Positions 8,200-15,962 of a DNA stretch of 46,889 nucleotides are shown one piece after another. Source of the stretch: Gemmatimonadota bacterium (lineage in GTDB: Bacteria; Gemmatimonadota; Gemmatimonadetes; Longimicrobiales; Gaopeijiaceae). How positions within the stretch are numbered: the stretch's first letter is position 1; every line of letters begins with the position of its first letter. Under the pieces are notes generated by a model, which was given only the letters and a program-made list of their open reading frames with translations, searched no databases and had not been told where the DNA came from. Both the position numbers and the translations under genes were made by a program. The DNA lies in contig JBBEBG010000002.1 of assembly GCA_040882465.1 (NCBI GenBank), positions 1 through 46,889 on the forward strand, written 5' to 3'.

Positions 8200-9576
8200 T
8201 TAGGGTTCGCTCCCGGGCGGTGACAGTGGGTAACCCTCCCGCCCGAGCATTCCGTAGGTCAGAACCTTTCCGAGTTCGACCCCAGGCTGGTCGAAGGGAT
8301 CCACTCCGTATAACTCACCGGCGTACGCCGTGGCGATCTGGAAGAGCATGATGAGGCCCCCCAACCCACGCGCGTCCAGGCGTTGGACCGAGATGGCCAG
8401 CGAGGGCCGACCGGCACGGCGGAGAGCCTCGGCGGTGGCCTGCCTCTCGGTCTCGAGGAGCTCGTCGAGGGTGTGTCCGCCCAGGTAGGAAAAGGCGCCG
8501 ACCTCCGGGTGGCTCCTCGGGATCTCCACCGGGGAGTCCCGCTCCTCGACCCGGAGAAAGCAGACGACCTTGTCCTGCGGGCCCTCCATGAGGAGCTGGA
8601 GAAGGGAATGCTGGTCCACGGCGCCGAGCGCCGCGACCGGCGTCGGTCCCACATGCACGGGATTCCCCTTCCGGTCCCGTGCCTTTCCGAGCGACTCCGC
8701 CCAGAGCTGCTGGAACCAGAGCCCGAGGGTCCGAAGCCGGTCGCCATAGGGCATGAAGACGTGAATGCTCCGCCCGGACTCCGCGTGGGCCGCATGGAGG
8801 AGTGTGGCGAAGAGGCCGGCCGGATTTTCTTCCAGCACGTTCGTGCGGCAGCGCTCGTCCATGGCCGCTGCTCCGGCGAGGAGCTCGGCGAGGTCCACCC
8901 CGACCACCCCCGCGGGAAGAAGACCGACCGCGGAGAGGACGGAGAAACGTCCACCGACATTGGCCGGGACCTCGAGCGCGGGGATCCCCCGCTCTCCCGC
9001 GAGCTTCCGCAGCGCCCCGGAAACGGGGTCGGTCGTAAAGAGGAGGTGGCCCGGGAGCGTCGCCTCGTCGAGGACCGCGCGGAGCGCTTCCTCGACCACG
9101 AGATACTGCGCCATCGTTTCCGCGGTGGATCCCGACTTGCTCACGACGTTGAAGAGCGTCTTCCGGAGGTCGAGCCGCCCCAGGAGTGCCTTCGTCGTGC
9201 CTGGATCCACGTTTTCCAGGAAATAGAGCCTGGGAAAGTGCTCCCTCTCCTCTGGAGAGAGCTCGTTCCAGTAGGGTTTCAGGAGGGCGTCCGCGATCGC
9301 TCGGGCCCCGAGGCTCGAGCCCCCGATTCCCACAACCACGAGCGCCTCGAACCACTGTCCGAAGGAGTCCGCGACTTCCCGGACCCCTTCCATCGCCTCC
9401 TGCGCGTAGGGGAGGGCGAAGAAGCCGGCCTCACCGGACTCCCTTCGCGCTTCGGCTTCCGCGTGGGCCGCGCGGAAGCGATCCGCGAGGTCCCCGGTCA
9501 ATCTTCGCGCCTCGATGCCGGGACTGCCGAGCCTGGAATCGAGGAGGTTCGATGGATCGAGTGTGATCCTGGTCAC
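8200..9576 (-). CDS. pgi: Glucose-6-phosphate isomerase
   Basis: This 458-residue cytoplasmic enzyme interconverts glucose-6-phosphate and fructose-6-phosphate. Sugar-phosphate-binding motifs VGIGGSSLGARAI and SKSGSTAET are present, as is the C-terminal part (PFDQPGVELGK) carrying the conserved Gln and Lys. It belongs to the shorter bacterial form of about 450 residues. The start is GTG at 9574-9576, fixed by a 4-base GTGA overlap with the stop of the upstream metallo-beta-lactamase gene; longer upstream frames have no family similarity. It forms a glycolytic cluster with pyk. Confidence 0.95.
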   Translation of the reverse strand: MTRITLDPSNLLDSRLGSPGIEARRLTGDLADRFRAAHAEAEARRESGEAGFFALPYAQEAMEGVREVADSFGQWFEALVVVGIGGSSLGARAIADALLKPYWNELSPEEREHFPRLYFLENVDPGTTKALLGRLDLRKTLFNVVSKSGSTAETMAQYLVVEEALRAVLDEATLPGHLLFTTDPVSGALRKLAGERGIPALEVPANVGGRFSVLSAVGLLPAGVVGVDLAELLAGAAAMDERCRTNVLEENPAGLFATLLHAAHAESGRSIHVFMPYGDRLRTLGLWFQQLWAESLGKARDRKGNPVHVGPTPVAALGAVDQHSLLQLLMEGPQDKVVCFLRVEERDSPVEIPRSHPEVGAFSYLGGHTLDELLETERQATAEALRRAGRPSLAISVQRLDARGLGGLIMLFQIATAYAGELYGVDPFDQPGVELGKVLTYGMLGREGYPLSPPGSEP

Positions 9577-10418
9577 GTCGGCGTTTCTCCGCTGTCGCTC
9601 GCACCCCGAAGCTCCACGGGCCCGGGGCTCTCCTTTTCCTCCACGCGCACGGTCAGCCCATCGTACGCGGGAGCGATTCCCGCGGGAAGGCGCTCCGCCA
9701 GCGCGGTGTGGGACACGCGGTGGGTGAAATGCGTGAAAAACGTTCGTTCGGCTCCAATGAGTCGCGCGGCTTCCACCGCTTCCTCCACGTTGAAGTGGGT
9801 CGGGTGGGGATCCCCCCACCAGAGGGCGTTGAGCACGAGGACCCGTACGCCCTCGAGAAGGGCCATCGCCTCGCTGGGAAGCCGCTTCGCGTCCGTGACG
9901 TAGCCGAGATCTCCCACTCGGAAGCCCATGACGCGCATCGGCCCGTGCGGCACCTCGATCGGGACGAAGTTCTCTCCGGCGACGGGGGTGAATTCTCCCG
10001 CCCGGACCGCGTGCATCTCCAGGTGGGGCTTCGAAGAACCGGGCCCGGGTCGCACCGAAGGGTCGAAGATGTAGTCGAAGCGCCGTACGATCGTAGCGCA
10101 CGCCTCTTCGGAGGCGTAGGCGGGGAGGCTCCGCCGGGTCCTCATCGAAAAGATGCGGAGGTCGTCGACCCCGTGGAGGTGATCCGCATGCACGTGCGTG
10201 AACCAGACCGCGTCCACCCGCGTCACGCCCTCCCGCAGGAGTTGCAGCCGAAGCTCGGGCGGCGTGTCCACGAGAATCGTTTTCCCGTCCTCCCAGGAGA
10301 GGAGCGCCCCATGGCGAAGGCGCCGGTCCTTCGGGTCGAGGGAAGTGCAGACGGCGCATCCGCAACCGAGAACGGGAACGCCGAACGAGGTCCCGGTGCC
10401 GAGGAAGGTGAGCTTCAT
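9573..10418 (-). CDS. PhnP-like metallo-beta-lactamase-fold phosphodiesterase
   Basis: The 281-residue protein has the N-terminal LTFLGTGTSFGVPVLGC strand-loop and the metal motif THVHADH (H75, H77, D79, H80). An early CxCxxC cluster (C19, C21, C24) resembles the structural zinc site of PhnP, which opens phosphoribosyl cyclic phosphate. No phosphonate genes lie nearby, so the substrate here may be another cyclic phosphate or nucleotide. Later metal ligands are suggested by VPHG, GYVTDAK and FTHFTHR. It overlaps pgi by 4 bases and lies 67 bases downstream of pyk. Confidence 0.88.
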   Translation of the reverse strand: MKLTFLGTGTSFGVPVLGCGCAVCTSLDPKDRRLRHGALLSWEDGKTILVDTPPELRLQLLREGVTRVDAVWFTHVHADHLHGVDDLRIFSMRTRRSLPAYASEEACATIVRRFDYIFDPSVRPGPGSSKPHLEMHAVRAGEFTPVAGENFVPIEVPHGPMRVMGFRVGDLGYVTDAKRLPSEAMALLEGVRVLVLNALWWGDPHPTHFNVEEAVEAARLIGAERTFFTHFTHRVSHTALAERLPAGIAPAYDGLTVRVEEKESPGPVELRGASDSGETPT

Positions 10419-10485
10419 CGGCGAGGCGCCGAAGCCGGAAAGCCGGGGCTCAGCGGGGCGCGAGGCATCGTCACGGCGTGGCCCA

Positions 10486-11904
10486 TCAGAGATGCTCGAC
10501 CCTCAGGGTGTTCGTCGAGCCCGACTGATGGAAGGGGAAGCCCGCCGTGACGACGACCGTGTCGCCGGGAACGCCGAGTCCCGAGGCAACGATCGCGCGA
10601 CTCCCGAAATCCCGCAGCGCCTCGTAGCTGACTTCGGATTCGCTTGCGAGGAGGGGGATGACCCCCCAGACGGGCGCGAGCTGCCGGTAGGTGAGCGGGT
10701 CCGTGGTGACCGCGAAGATGGGAACCGGCGGGCGGTGCGAGGCCACGAGCCGCGCCGAAAAACCACTCCGGGTGATCACGAGCACGGCCGGCGCGTCGAG
10801 GGTCTTCAGGGCGTTCACCGTGGCGGACGCGACGGCGTGTTCCCGTCGGGTGGCCCCGGTCCGCCCGTCCGGTCCGGGGCTCGCCACGTAACGCGGCCCC
10901 GCCTCGAGCACGCCGCTCGCCTCGATCTCCCGGATGATTCGCACGAGGGCGTCGAGTGCGAGAAGCGGGTAGCGCCCGACCGCCGTCTCTCCGGAGAGCA
11001 TCACCGCATCCGTGCCATCGAGGACCGCGTTCGCCACGTCGGAAGCCTCCGCCCGCGTGGGCCTCGGGTGCTCGATCATGGACTCGAGCATCTGTGTTGC
11101 CGTGATCACCGGCCGGGCGTGAAAGTTCGACTTCTGGATGAGTCGCTTCTGGGCCAGCGGCACCTCCTCGAAGGGAAGCTCCACGCCGAGGTCCCCGCGT
11201 GCGACCATGACGAGGTCGCCCGCCTCCAGGATCTCGTCCAGGTGTTCGAGGGCGCAGGCGAGCTCGATCTTCGCAACCGTGAGGGCCTGCCCCCCGATCC
11301 TCGCTTTCAGGTTCCGGACGTCCCATCCGGCCCGGACGAAAGAAAGCCCCACGCATTCGACCCCCTCCTCCAGGACAAAAGCGAGGTCGCCCAGGTCCTT
11401 TTCGGTCAGGGACGGCGCGGAGGCCGCGCCCGAGGGAATGCTGATCCCCTTGTGGCTCCCCAGGACTCCGCCACGCACGACGCGGAGGTGGACGCGGTCT
11501 CCGTCAACGCCCTCCGCCCTCAACTCGAGGAGCCCGTCGTCGAGGAGCACCCGGTCGCCCGCTTTCAGGTCGCGCGCCAGGTGCGAGTAGGTGGTGGGAA
11601 GCTCTCCCGGCCCGACATCCCCTTCCGGAGCCAGGACGACTTCGTCGTCGGGCTCGAGCTCGACGGGGAGGTCGAGGCGGCCGATGCGAATCTTCGGGCC
11701 CTGGAGGTCGGCCAGGATCGCCACGGGGCGTCCCTCGGCCGCCGCGGCCTCTTTGACCCGGCGGATCACCCGCGCGTGGGTGTCGCGGTCCCCGTGGGAG
11801 AGGTTGACCCGCGCCACGTCCATCCCTCCTTGAACCAGCTCCCGAATCGTCCCCGCGGCCGCCGTCGCGGGGCCGATCGTGCAGACGATCTTGGTGCGGC
11901 GCAT
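10486..11904 (-). CDS. pyk: Pyruvate kinase
   Basis: The 472-residue enzyme makes pyruvate and ATP from phosphoenolpyruvate and ADP. The N-terminus MRRTKIVCTIGPAT and the motif DVARVNLSHGD are typical. The catalytic lysine motif is AKIE, the metal and substrate region is MVARGDLGVE, and the ITATQMLESMI and SDVANAVLDGTDAVMLSGET blocks complete the barrel. The C-terminal regulatory domain is present (HAVASATVNAL onward). The ATG at 11902-11904 gives the standard N-terminus. A 244-base gap separates it from the divergent rnd gene; I found no convincing promoter there. Confidence 0.96.
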   Translation of the reverse strand: MRRTKIVCTIGPATAAAGTIRELVQGGMDVARVNLSHGDRDTHARVIRRVKEAAAAEGRPVAILADLQGPKIRIGRLDLPVELEPDDEVVLAPEGDVGPGELPTTYSHLARDLKAGDRVLLDDGLLELRAEGVDGDRVHLRVVRGGVLGSHKGISIPSGAASAPSLTEKDLGDLAFVLEEGVECVGLSFVRAGWDVRNLKARIGGQALTVAKIELACALEHLDEILEAGDLVMVARGDLGVELPFEEVPLAQKRLIQKSNFHARPVITATQMLESMIEHPRPTRAEASDVANAVLDGTDAVMLSGETAVGRYPLLALDALVRIIREIEASGVLEAGPRYVASPGPDGRTGATRREHAVASATVNALKTLDAPAVLVITRSGFSARLVASHRPPVPIFAVTTDPLTYRQLAPVWGVIPLLASESEVSYEALRDFGSRAIVASGLGVPGDTVVVTAGFPFHQSGSTNTLRVEHL

Positions 11905-12148
11905 GGAAGCAAGGCCCCGTGGGGAGAAAGACGAGAAGGCGTTTCCGAAGTTGGTCGGGGGCCCGAGGGAGGGCAAGGCGCGTTCCCCGACCTTGCATGG
12001 GGGCTCCAACCCGCCTCCGGGTCCTCATGGCGCGCCTGGCAGGGCCCACCCTGCGGGGGCTTCATGCGACGGAACTTTGGGACTGGAAAGCGTGTATCCA
12101 CAAGCACTTCAGTGTGATATTGCGTGCGGGCGGAGGAGGGGGAGCCCC

Positions 12149-13282
12149 ATGGACATCCAGGTTGTTGATGACGCCGGGGGCCTCGACTCAGTGGGGTCAG
12201 CGCTCGCCGGGGCGAGCCGCGTGGCGCTCGATTGCGAAGCGGCCGGCTACCACCGGTACTCGGATCGCCTCTGCCTCCTCCAGCTGACGGTCGGACCCAA
12301 GACCTTTCTCCTGGACCCGCTCGCGGTGAACCCCGAGCCGGTCGTTGGGCCCCTCCTGCGCGATCCGGCCATCGAGGTCGTCATGCATGGAGCGGATTAC
12401 GACATCCGCCTGCTGGAGCGCGACCTCGGGATCGCGCTCCGGGGGCTCATCGACACGCAGATCGCCGCCGCGCTCATCGGCTCCGAAACCGTAGGCCTCT
12501 CTTCGCTCCTGGAAAACAGATTCGGGATTCGCCTTTCGAAAAAGTACCAGAAGGCGGACTGGGCCCAGCGCCCTCTTCCGGACGCGATGCGCGAGTATGC
12601 CGCGCACGACACCTCGCACCTCCACGAGCTCGCAGAAGGACTTCTGGCCGAGCTGGACGCGCTCGATCGCGTCGAGTGGGCCCGCGAAGAGTGCCGGGAG
12701 CTGGAAAAGGTGAGATTCGAGCCGAACGGGCATCAGGACCCGGTGACGCGGGTGAAGCTCGCGCGCGGGCTAGGCGCCCGCGAAGTGGATCGCCTGCGGG
12801 AGGCGCTCGAGTGGCGGGACGAGGTCGCTCGCGAGTGGGACCGTGCTCTATTTCGCGTGGTCGGGGACGGCGCCCTGGTCGAGGCGGTCCGCCTCGCGCC
12901 CCAGTCGGTGCGCGAGCTCGAGTCCGTGCCCGGGATGAACCGAAACCTGGCGCGTTCCCGCGGCGGGGAGCTCCTCCGCCGCTTCACGGCGGTGGACTCC
13001 CTCGCGGAGTCGGAGCTCCGCGGCTACCCGCGCACGCCACGCACGCGCAACGGCAACGGGCGCCCGACCCCCGAGGTCGAGGAGAGGCTCGCCCGCCTCA
13101 AGGAAATCCGAAACGCCCACGCGGAGATCCTGGGAATCGCCCGTGGGACATTGCTTCCCAATGGCATCCTTCAGCTCCTCGCGGAGTCTCCCCCCGCGAA
13201 TCTGGACGAGCTCGCGGCGGTCGAAGGAATGCGGAAATGGCAGGCGGCACTCCTCGGAAAATTTTTGCTCGATGTGCTCTGA
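12149..13282 (+). CDS. rnd: Ribonuclease D
   Basis: This 377-residue 3'-5' exoribonuclease of the DEDD superfamily trims tRNA and other stable RNA 3' ends. Exo I is VALDCEAAGYHRY, Exo II is VMHGADYDIRLL and Exo III is YAAHD, supplying the four acidic metal ligands. An HRDC-type helical domain follows (about residues 210-290), and a second helical repeat at the C-terminus (LDELAAVEGMRKWQ) looks like another HRDC domain. The ATG at 12149 follows a purine-rich GGAGGAGGGGGAG ribosome site. It is divergent from pyk. Confidence 0.92.
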   Translation: MDIQVVDDAGGLDSVGSALAGASRVALDCEAAGYHRYSDRLCLLQLTVGPKTFLLDPLAVNPEPVVGPLLRDPAIEVVMHGADYDIRLLERDLGIALRGLIDTQIAAALIGSETVGLSSLLENRFGIRLSKKYQKADWAQRPLPDAMREYAAHDTSHLHELAEGLLAELDALDRVEWAREECRELEKVRFEPNGHQDPVTRVKLARGLGAREVDRLREALEWRDEVAREWDRALFRVVGDGALVEAVRLAPQSVRELESVPGMNRNLARSRGGELLRRFTAVDSLAESELRGYPRTPRTRNGNGRPTPEVEERLARLKEIRNAHAEILGIARGTLLPNGILQLLAESPPANLDELAAVEGMRKWQAALLGKFLLDVL

Positions 13283-13313
13283 CGGCTGACCCGAAGACGA
13301 ACCCGGAGGTTGC

Positions 13314-13691
13314 ATGGCTCCCGAAATCCTTCTCAGACAGGACCTTTCCATCTACATCGTGGCCGGAGTCCCCAAGAGCTTCAAGAAGCGGCTTCAGAAG
13401 TTCGTGGACGCCGAGTCCAAGTCGGACGGAGAGGTCATGCTTCTAGACGACGAGATGGCCGAGTGGACACTCGCGCGCGTCCGCGGAGAAAAGCGACGGA
13501 GCCACGAGCAGACGCCGGCCTCTTCGGCGCTCTGGCGCGCCTTCCGCGCGCTGAGCGCGGCTCGTTATCACCTCCAGGACGACCCCATCGAGGGGAGGAT
13601 CCGTGAGGTCCGCGATCAGATCGAAGCGTTGTGGCGCGAGGCGAGCCCCGAGATTGCGGCGCCCGAGGAGGAGTTGGAAGAGGTGGGCTAG
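13314..13691 (+). CDS. Hypothetical protein, 125 residues
   Basis: A small charged protein (MAPEILLRQDLSIYIVAGVP...) without signal peptide or membrane helix. The middle is rich in Lys, Arg, Asp and Glu and the C-terminus is acidic (EIAAPEEELEEV). A CGGAGG ribosome site stands 6-7 bases upstream of the ATG. It follows rnd by 31 bases and may be cotranscribed with it. Its end is 9 bases from the end of the convergent DksA-like gene. No family is recognised. Confidence 0.7.
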   Translation: MAPEILLRQDLSIYIVAGVPKSFKKRLQKFVDAESKSDGEVMLLDDEMAEWTLARVRGEKRRSHEQTPASSALWRAFRALSAARYHLQDDPIEGRIREVRDQIEALWREASPEIAAPEEELEEVG

Positions 13692-13700
13692 GAGCGTTCC

Positions 13701-14081
13701 CTAGACCGACTCCTCTTCACGGACCTTGCAGTCGATGCAATAGCGCGCGTGGGGGAGGGCGTCGAGCCGCTCGAAGCCGATCTCGGCCCCACAGGTGTGG
13801 CAGGTCCCGAACTTCTTGGGCTCGTTATAGAGGCGCCGGAGCGCTTCCTCGATGCGATAGAGGTACCGCCCCTCTTTAGTGGCGAAGAGCGCCGCCTTCT
13901 CGCGCTCCATGGCCTCGGTTCCCTGATCGGCCATGTGATCCGTGTACGCCGCGAGATCCGAATCGTGGGACTCGCGGTCGGCCTTCGCCATCTGGTCGAA
14001 GAGACCCAGGGAGCGAAGCGCCCGAGAACGCTCCTGGAGGAGCCGCTTCTCTATGTGCGTCAGTTGCGCCTTTTTCAGCAT
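13701..14081 (-). CDS. DksA/TraR-family C4 zinc-finger protein
   Basis: The 126-residue product has a helical coiled-coil N-terminal part (LTHIEKRLLQERSRAL...), a central segment with LYRIEEALRRLYNEPKKFGTC, and a C-terminal zinc finger of four cysteines (CHTC and CIDC). DksA-family proteins bind the secondary channel of RNA polymerase and, with ppGpp, adjust transcription; others act as RNA-polymerase-bound transcription factors of unknown targets. The start MLKKAQLTHIE was preferred; an ATG three codons upstream is equally possible and neither has a strong ribosome site. It is divergent from the YggX-like gene. Confidence 0.88.
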   Translation of the reverse strand: MLKKAQLTHIEKRLLQERSRALRSLGLFDQMAKADRESHDSDLAAYTDHMADQGTEAMEREKAALFATKEGRYLYRIEEALRRLYNEPKKFGTCHTCGAEIGFERLDALPHARYCIDCKVREEESV

Positions 14082-14213
14082 CGAACCCATCCGGCGAAAG
14101 AAACCAGCCTGGTCGGAACGGGTAGCTCTCGAACACGCGGGAGCAGTTACGATCCGCGCTAAGCTCGGAAAAATACCGCATCCCCATTCGCGCGTCCACA
14201 GTGGAGGGCCCCC

Positions 14214-14492
14214 TTGGAGTTGATTCACTGCCGCCGTTGCGGCGAGGAACGCCCCGCCCTCGAGAACCCTCCCTTCCGAAACGAGCGAGGCAAACGAATC
14301 CTGGCCTCGATCTGCAGTGCCTGTTGGGGGGATTGGTTGAAACACCAGACCCTCCTCATCAACCATTACGGGCTCGACCCACGCGACCCGAAGGCCCGGG
14401 AATTTTTATACTCGCAGGTGGACGATGTCCTCCTCGGCGACGGCCAGGCCGAGCGGGTGGACGGCTCGGAGCGGGGCATGATCGAGTGGTAA
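14214..14492 (+). CDS. YggX-like Fe(II)-trafficking / oxidative damage protection protein with two CxxC pairs
   Basis: The 92-residue product matches the YggX layout: LGKRI-type segment (RGKRILASICSACW), the W..W..KQT-like stretch (WGDWLKHQTLLINHYGL) and the downstream helix (REFLYSQVDDVLLG). YggX helps protect or repair iron-sulfur clusters. Enteric YggX has a single N-terminal Cys; here there are two CxxC pairs (C6-C9, C34-C37) that could hold zinc or iron. The start is probably TTG at 14214, six bases after GGAGG; a second TTG at 14220 is possible. No ATG is available in frame. Confidence 0.8.
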   Translation: MELIHCRRCGEERPALENPPFRNERGKRILASICSACWGDWLKHQTLLINHYGLDPRDPKAREFLYSQVDDVLLGDGQAERVDGSERGMIEW

Positions 14493-14561
14493 GGTGCGGC
14501 GCGGGGGACGCGCGCCCGGGGTCTCCGGGAGTGCGGGCCCGCCGGAGGTAGCCCCGGGGGA

Positions 14562-15797
14562 TCAGTCCAGGTGGACGCCCTCGCCGCGGAGGACCGGCGC
14601 GATCTCTTCCAGCGCGTCCTCGAGGACCTGGCGTTCGACCGTGAGCGGAGGGGCGAAGCGCACCACCTGCCGGTGCGTCTCTTTCGCCAGGATGCCGCGG
14701 CGCATCAGGGCCTCGCAGAAGGGGCGCGCGGGACCCGAGCTCTCCCGGATCACCACCCCGATCATGAGTCCCCTTCCCCGGACCTGGTCCACGTGGGGCG
14801 ATTCGATCGTGCGAAGGGCCCCGCTGAACCAGCCCCCCAGCGCCTCGGCCCTTTCGGAGAGCTCCTCCTCGAGCACCACGCGAAGGGAGGCGCGAGCCAC
14901 CGCCGCGCCCAGCGGGTTGCCGCCGAAGGTGGAGCCATGGTCCCCGGGGCGGAAGACGTCCATCAGCACGTCGTCCGCCAGGACCGCCGAAACCGGATAC
15001 ACTCCACCACCGAGCGCCTTCCCGACGATCATGACGTCCGGGCGGACCCCCTCCCACTCGCAGCAGAAGAGGCGGCCGGTGCGGCCGAGCCCGGTCTGGA
15101 TCTCGTCCGCCATCAGAGCCACTCCCGCCCGGCGGCAGATCTCCGCGGCGGCCGCGAGATACCCGTCCGGGGGGACGACGACCCCGCCCTCTCCCTGGAT
15201 CGGCTCGACGAGGAACCCGACCGTGTTTTCCGTGATGGCGTTCCGGAGCGCCTCGGCATCCCCGTAGGGAATGAGCCGAAATCCCGGCGTGTACGGACCG
15301 AAGCCCGCACGATACTGCTCCTCCGAGGAAAAGGAGATGATCGTCGTCGTCCGTCCGGCGAAATTTCCCTCGCAGACGACGATCTCGCCCCGATTGCGCC
15401 CGACCCCTTTTATTTCCTCGCCCCACTTCCGCACCATCTTGATCGCGGTCTCGACCGCTTCCGCCCCCGTATTCATGGGGAGGGCGCGCTCGTACCCGGT
15501 TGCCTCGCAGAGCTCGTGGAGGAAGGGGCCCATCTGGTCGTTGTGGAACGCGCGTGAGGTCAGCGTCAGTCGGTCGAGCTGTTCGCGCGCGGCCGCGACG
15601 ATTCGGGGGTGCCGGTGCCCCTGGTTGAGCGCCGAGTACGCCGCGAGCATGTCGAGGTAGCGGGCTCCCTGTACGTCCCAGACCCACACCCCCTCGCCCC
15701 GCTCCAGGACGACCGGGAGCGGCTCGTAGTTATGGGCGCACCAGCGCTCGGCTTCGGCGAGGAGTTCAGGCGTTCGGGAATCCACGGCCTGGGTCAT
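14562..15797 (-). CDS. rocD: Ornithine--oxo-acid aminotransferase
   Basis: This 411-residue class III PLP aminotransferase most resembles ornithine aminotransferase, which moves the delta-amino group of ornithine to 2-oxoglutarate, giving glutamate semialdehyde. The N-terminal part (WCAHNYEPLPVVLERGEGVWVWD) and the glycine-rich NTGAEAVETAIKMVRKW are typical. The PLP-binding region is ALMADEIQTGLGRTG and the Schiff-base lysine is in IVGKALGGG. Substrate specificity is inferred from overall likeness; acetylornithine aminotransferase is the main alternative. Its ATG is at 15795-15797. A TATACT -10-like hexamer lies at about 15836-15842 on the minus strand. Confidence 0.88.
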   Translation of the reverse strand: MTQAVDSRTPELLAEAERWCAHNYEPLPVVLERGEGVWVWDVQGARYLDMLAAYSALNQGHRHPRIVAAAREQLDRLTLTSRAFHNDQMGPFLHELCEATGYERALPMNTGAEAVETAIKMVRKWGEEIKGVGRNRGEIVVCEGNFAGRTTTIISFSSEEQYRAGFGPYTPGFRLIPYGDAEALRNAITENTVGFLVEPIQGEGGVVVPPDGYLAAAAEICRRAGVALMADEIQTGLGRTGRLFCCEWEGVRPDVMIVGKALGGGVYPVSAVLADDVLMDVFRPGDHGSTFGGNPLGAAVARASLRVVLEEELSERAEALGGWFSGALRTIESPHVDQVRGRGLMIGVVIRESSGPARPFCEALMRRGILAKETHRQVVRFAPPLTVERQVLEDALEEIAPVLRGEGVHLD

Positions 15798-15910
15798 CGG
15801 GGTTCTCCGTACTCGATGGACGGCGGACGGAGCCAAAGTATAGGGTGGGGAGGGCCGGTTAGGAACTCGAAAAGGGGGGAATGGTGCCTTTGCGGAGGCG
15901 CCGGAAATCG

Positions 15911-15940
15911 GGGGCCGAGGCTCTCCGGCGCCCCGGCCCC
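15911..15940 (-). terminator. GC-rich hairpin downstream of nrdJ
   Basis: GGGGCCG at 15911-15917 pairs with CGGCCCC at 15934-15940, with further internal pairing possible. It sits 22 bases after the nrdJ stop, between nrdJ and rocD. No T-tract follows on the minus strand, so it may only stabilise the mRNA end. Confidence 0.3.
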
Positions 15941-15962
15941 ACGGCATCGTTGCCTTACTCCG

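Noticed and set aside
6114-8351. 745-codon plus-strand frame opposite the BrkB-transpeptidase and YtxH-like genes
   Set aside because: Charged low-complexity translation, crosses several real genes, no start signal.
9573-10418. Assigning the metallo-beta-lactamase gene to phosphonate metabolism as phnP
   Set aside because: The CxCxxC and HxHxDH motifs fit PhnP-like proteins, but no other phn gene is present, so the pathway name would be unsupported.
11905-12148. Divergent promoters between pyk and rnd
   Set aside because: I found only partial -10-like hexamers (for example GATATT at about 12115) with no matching -35; not enough to annotate.
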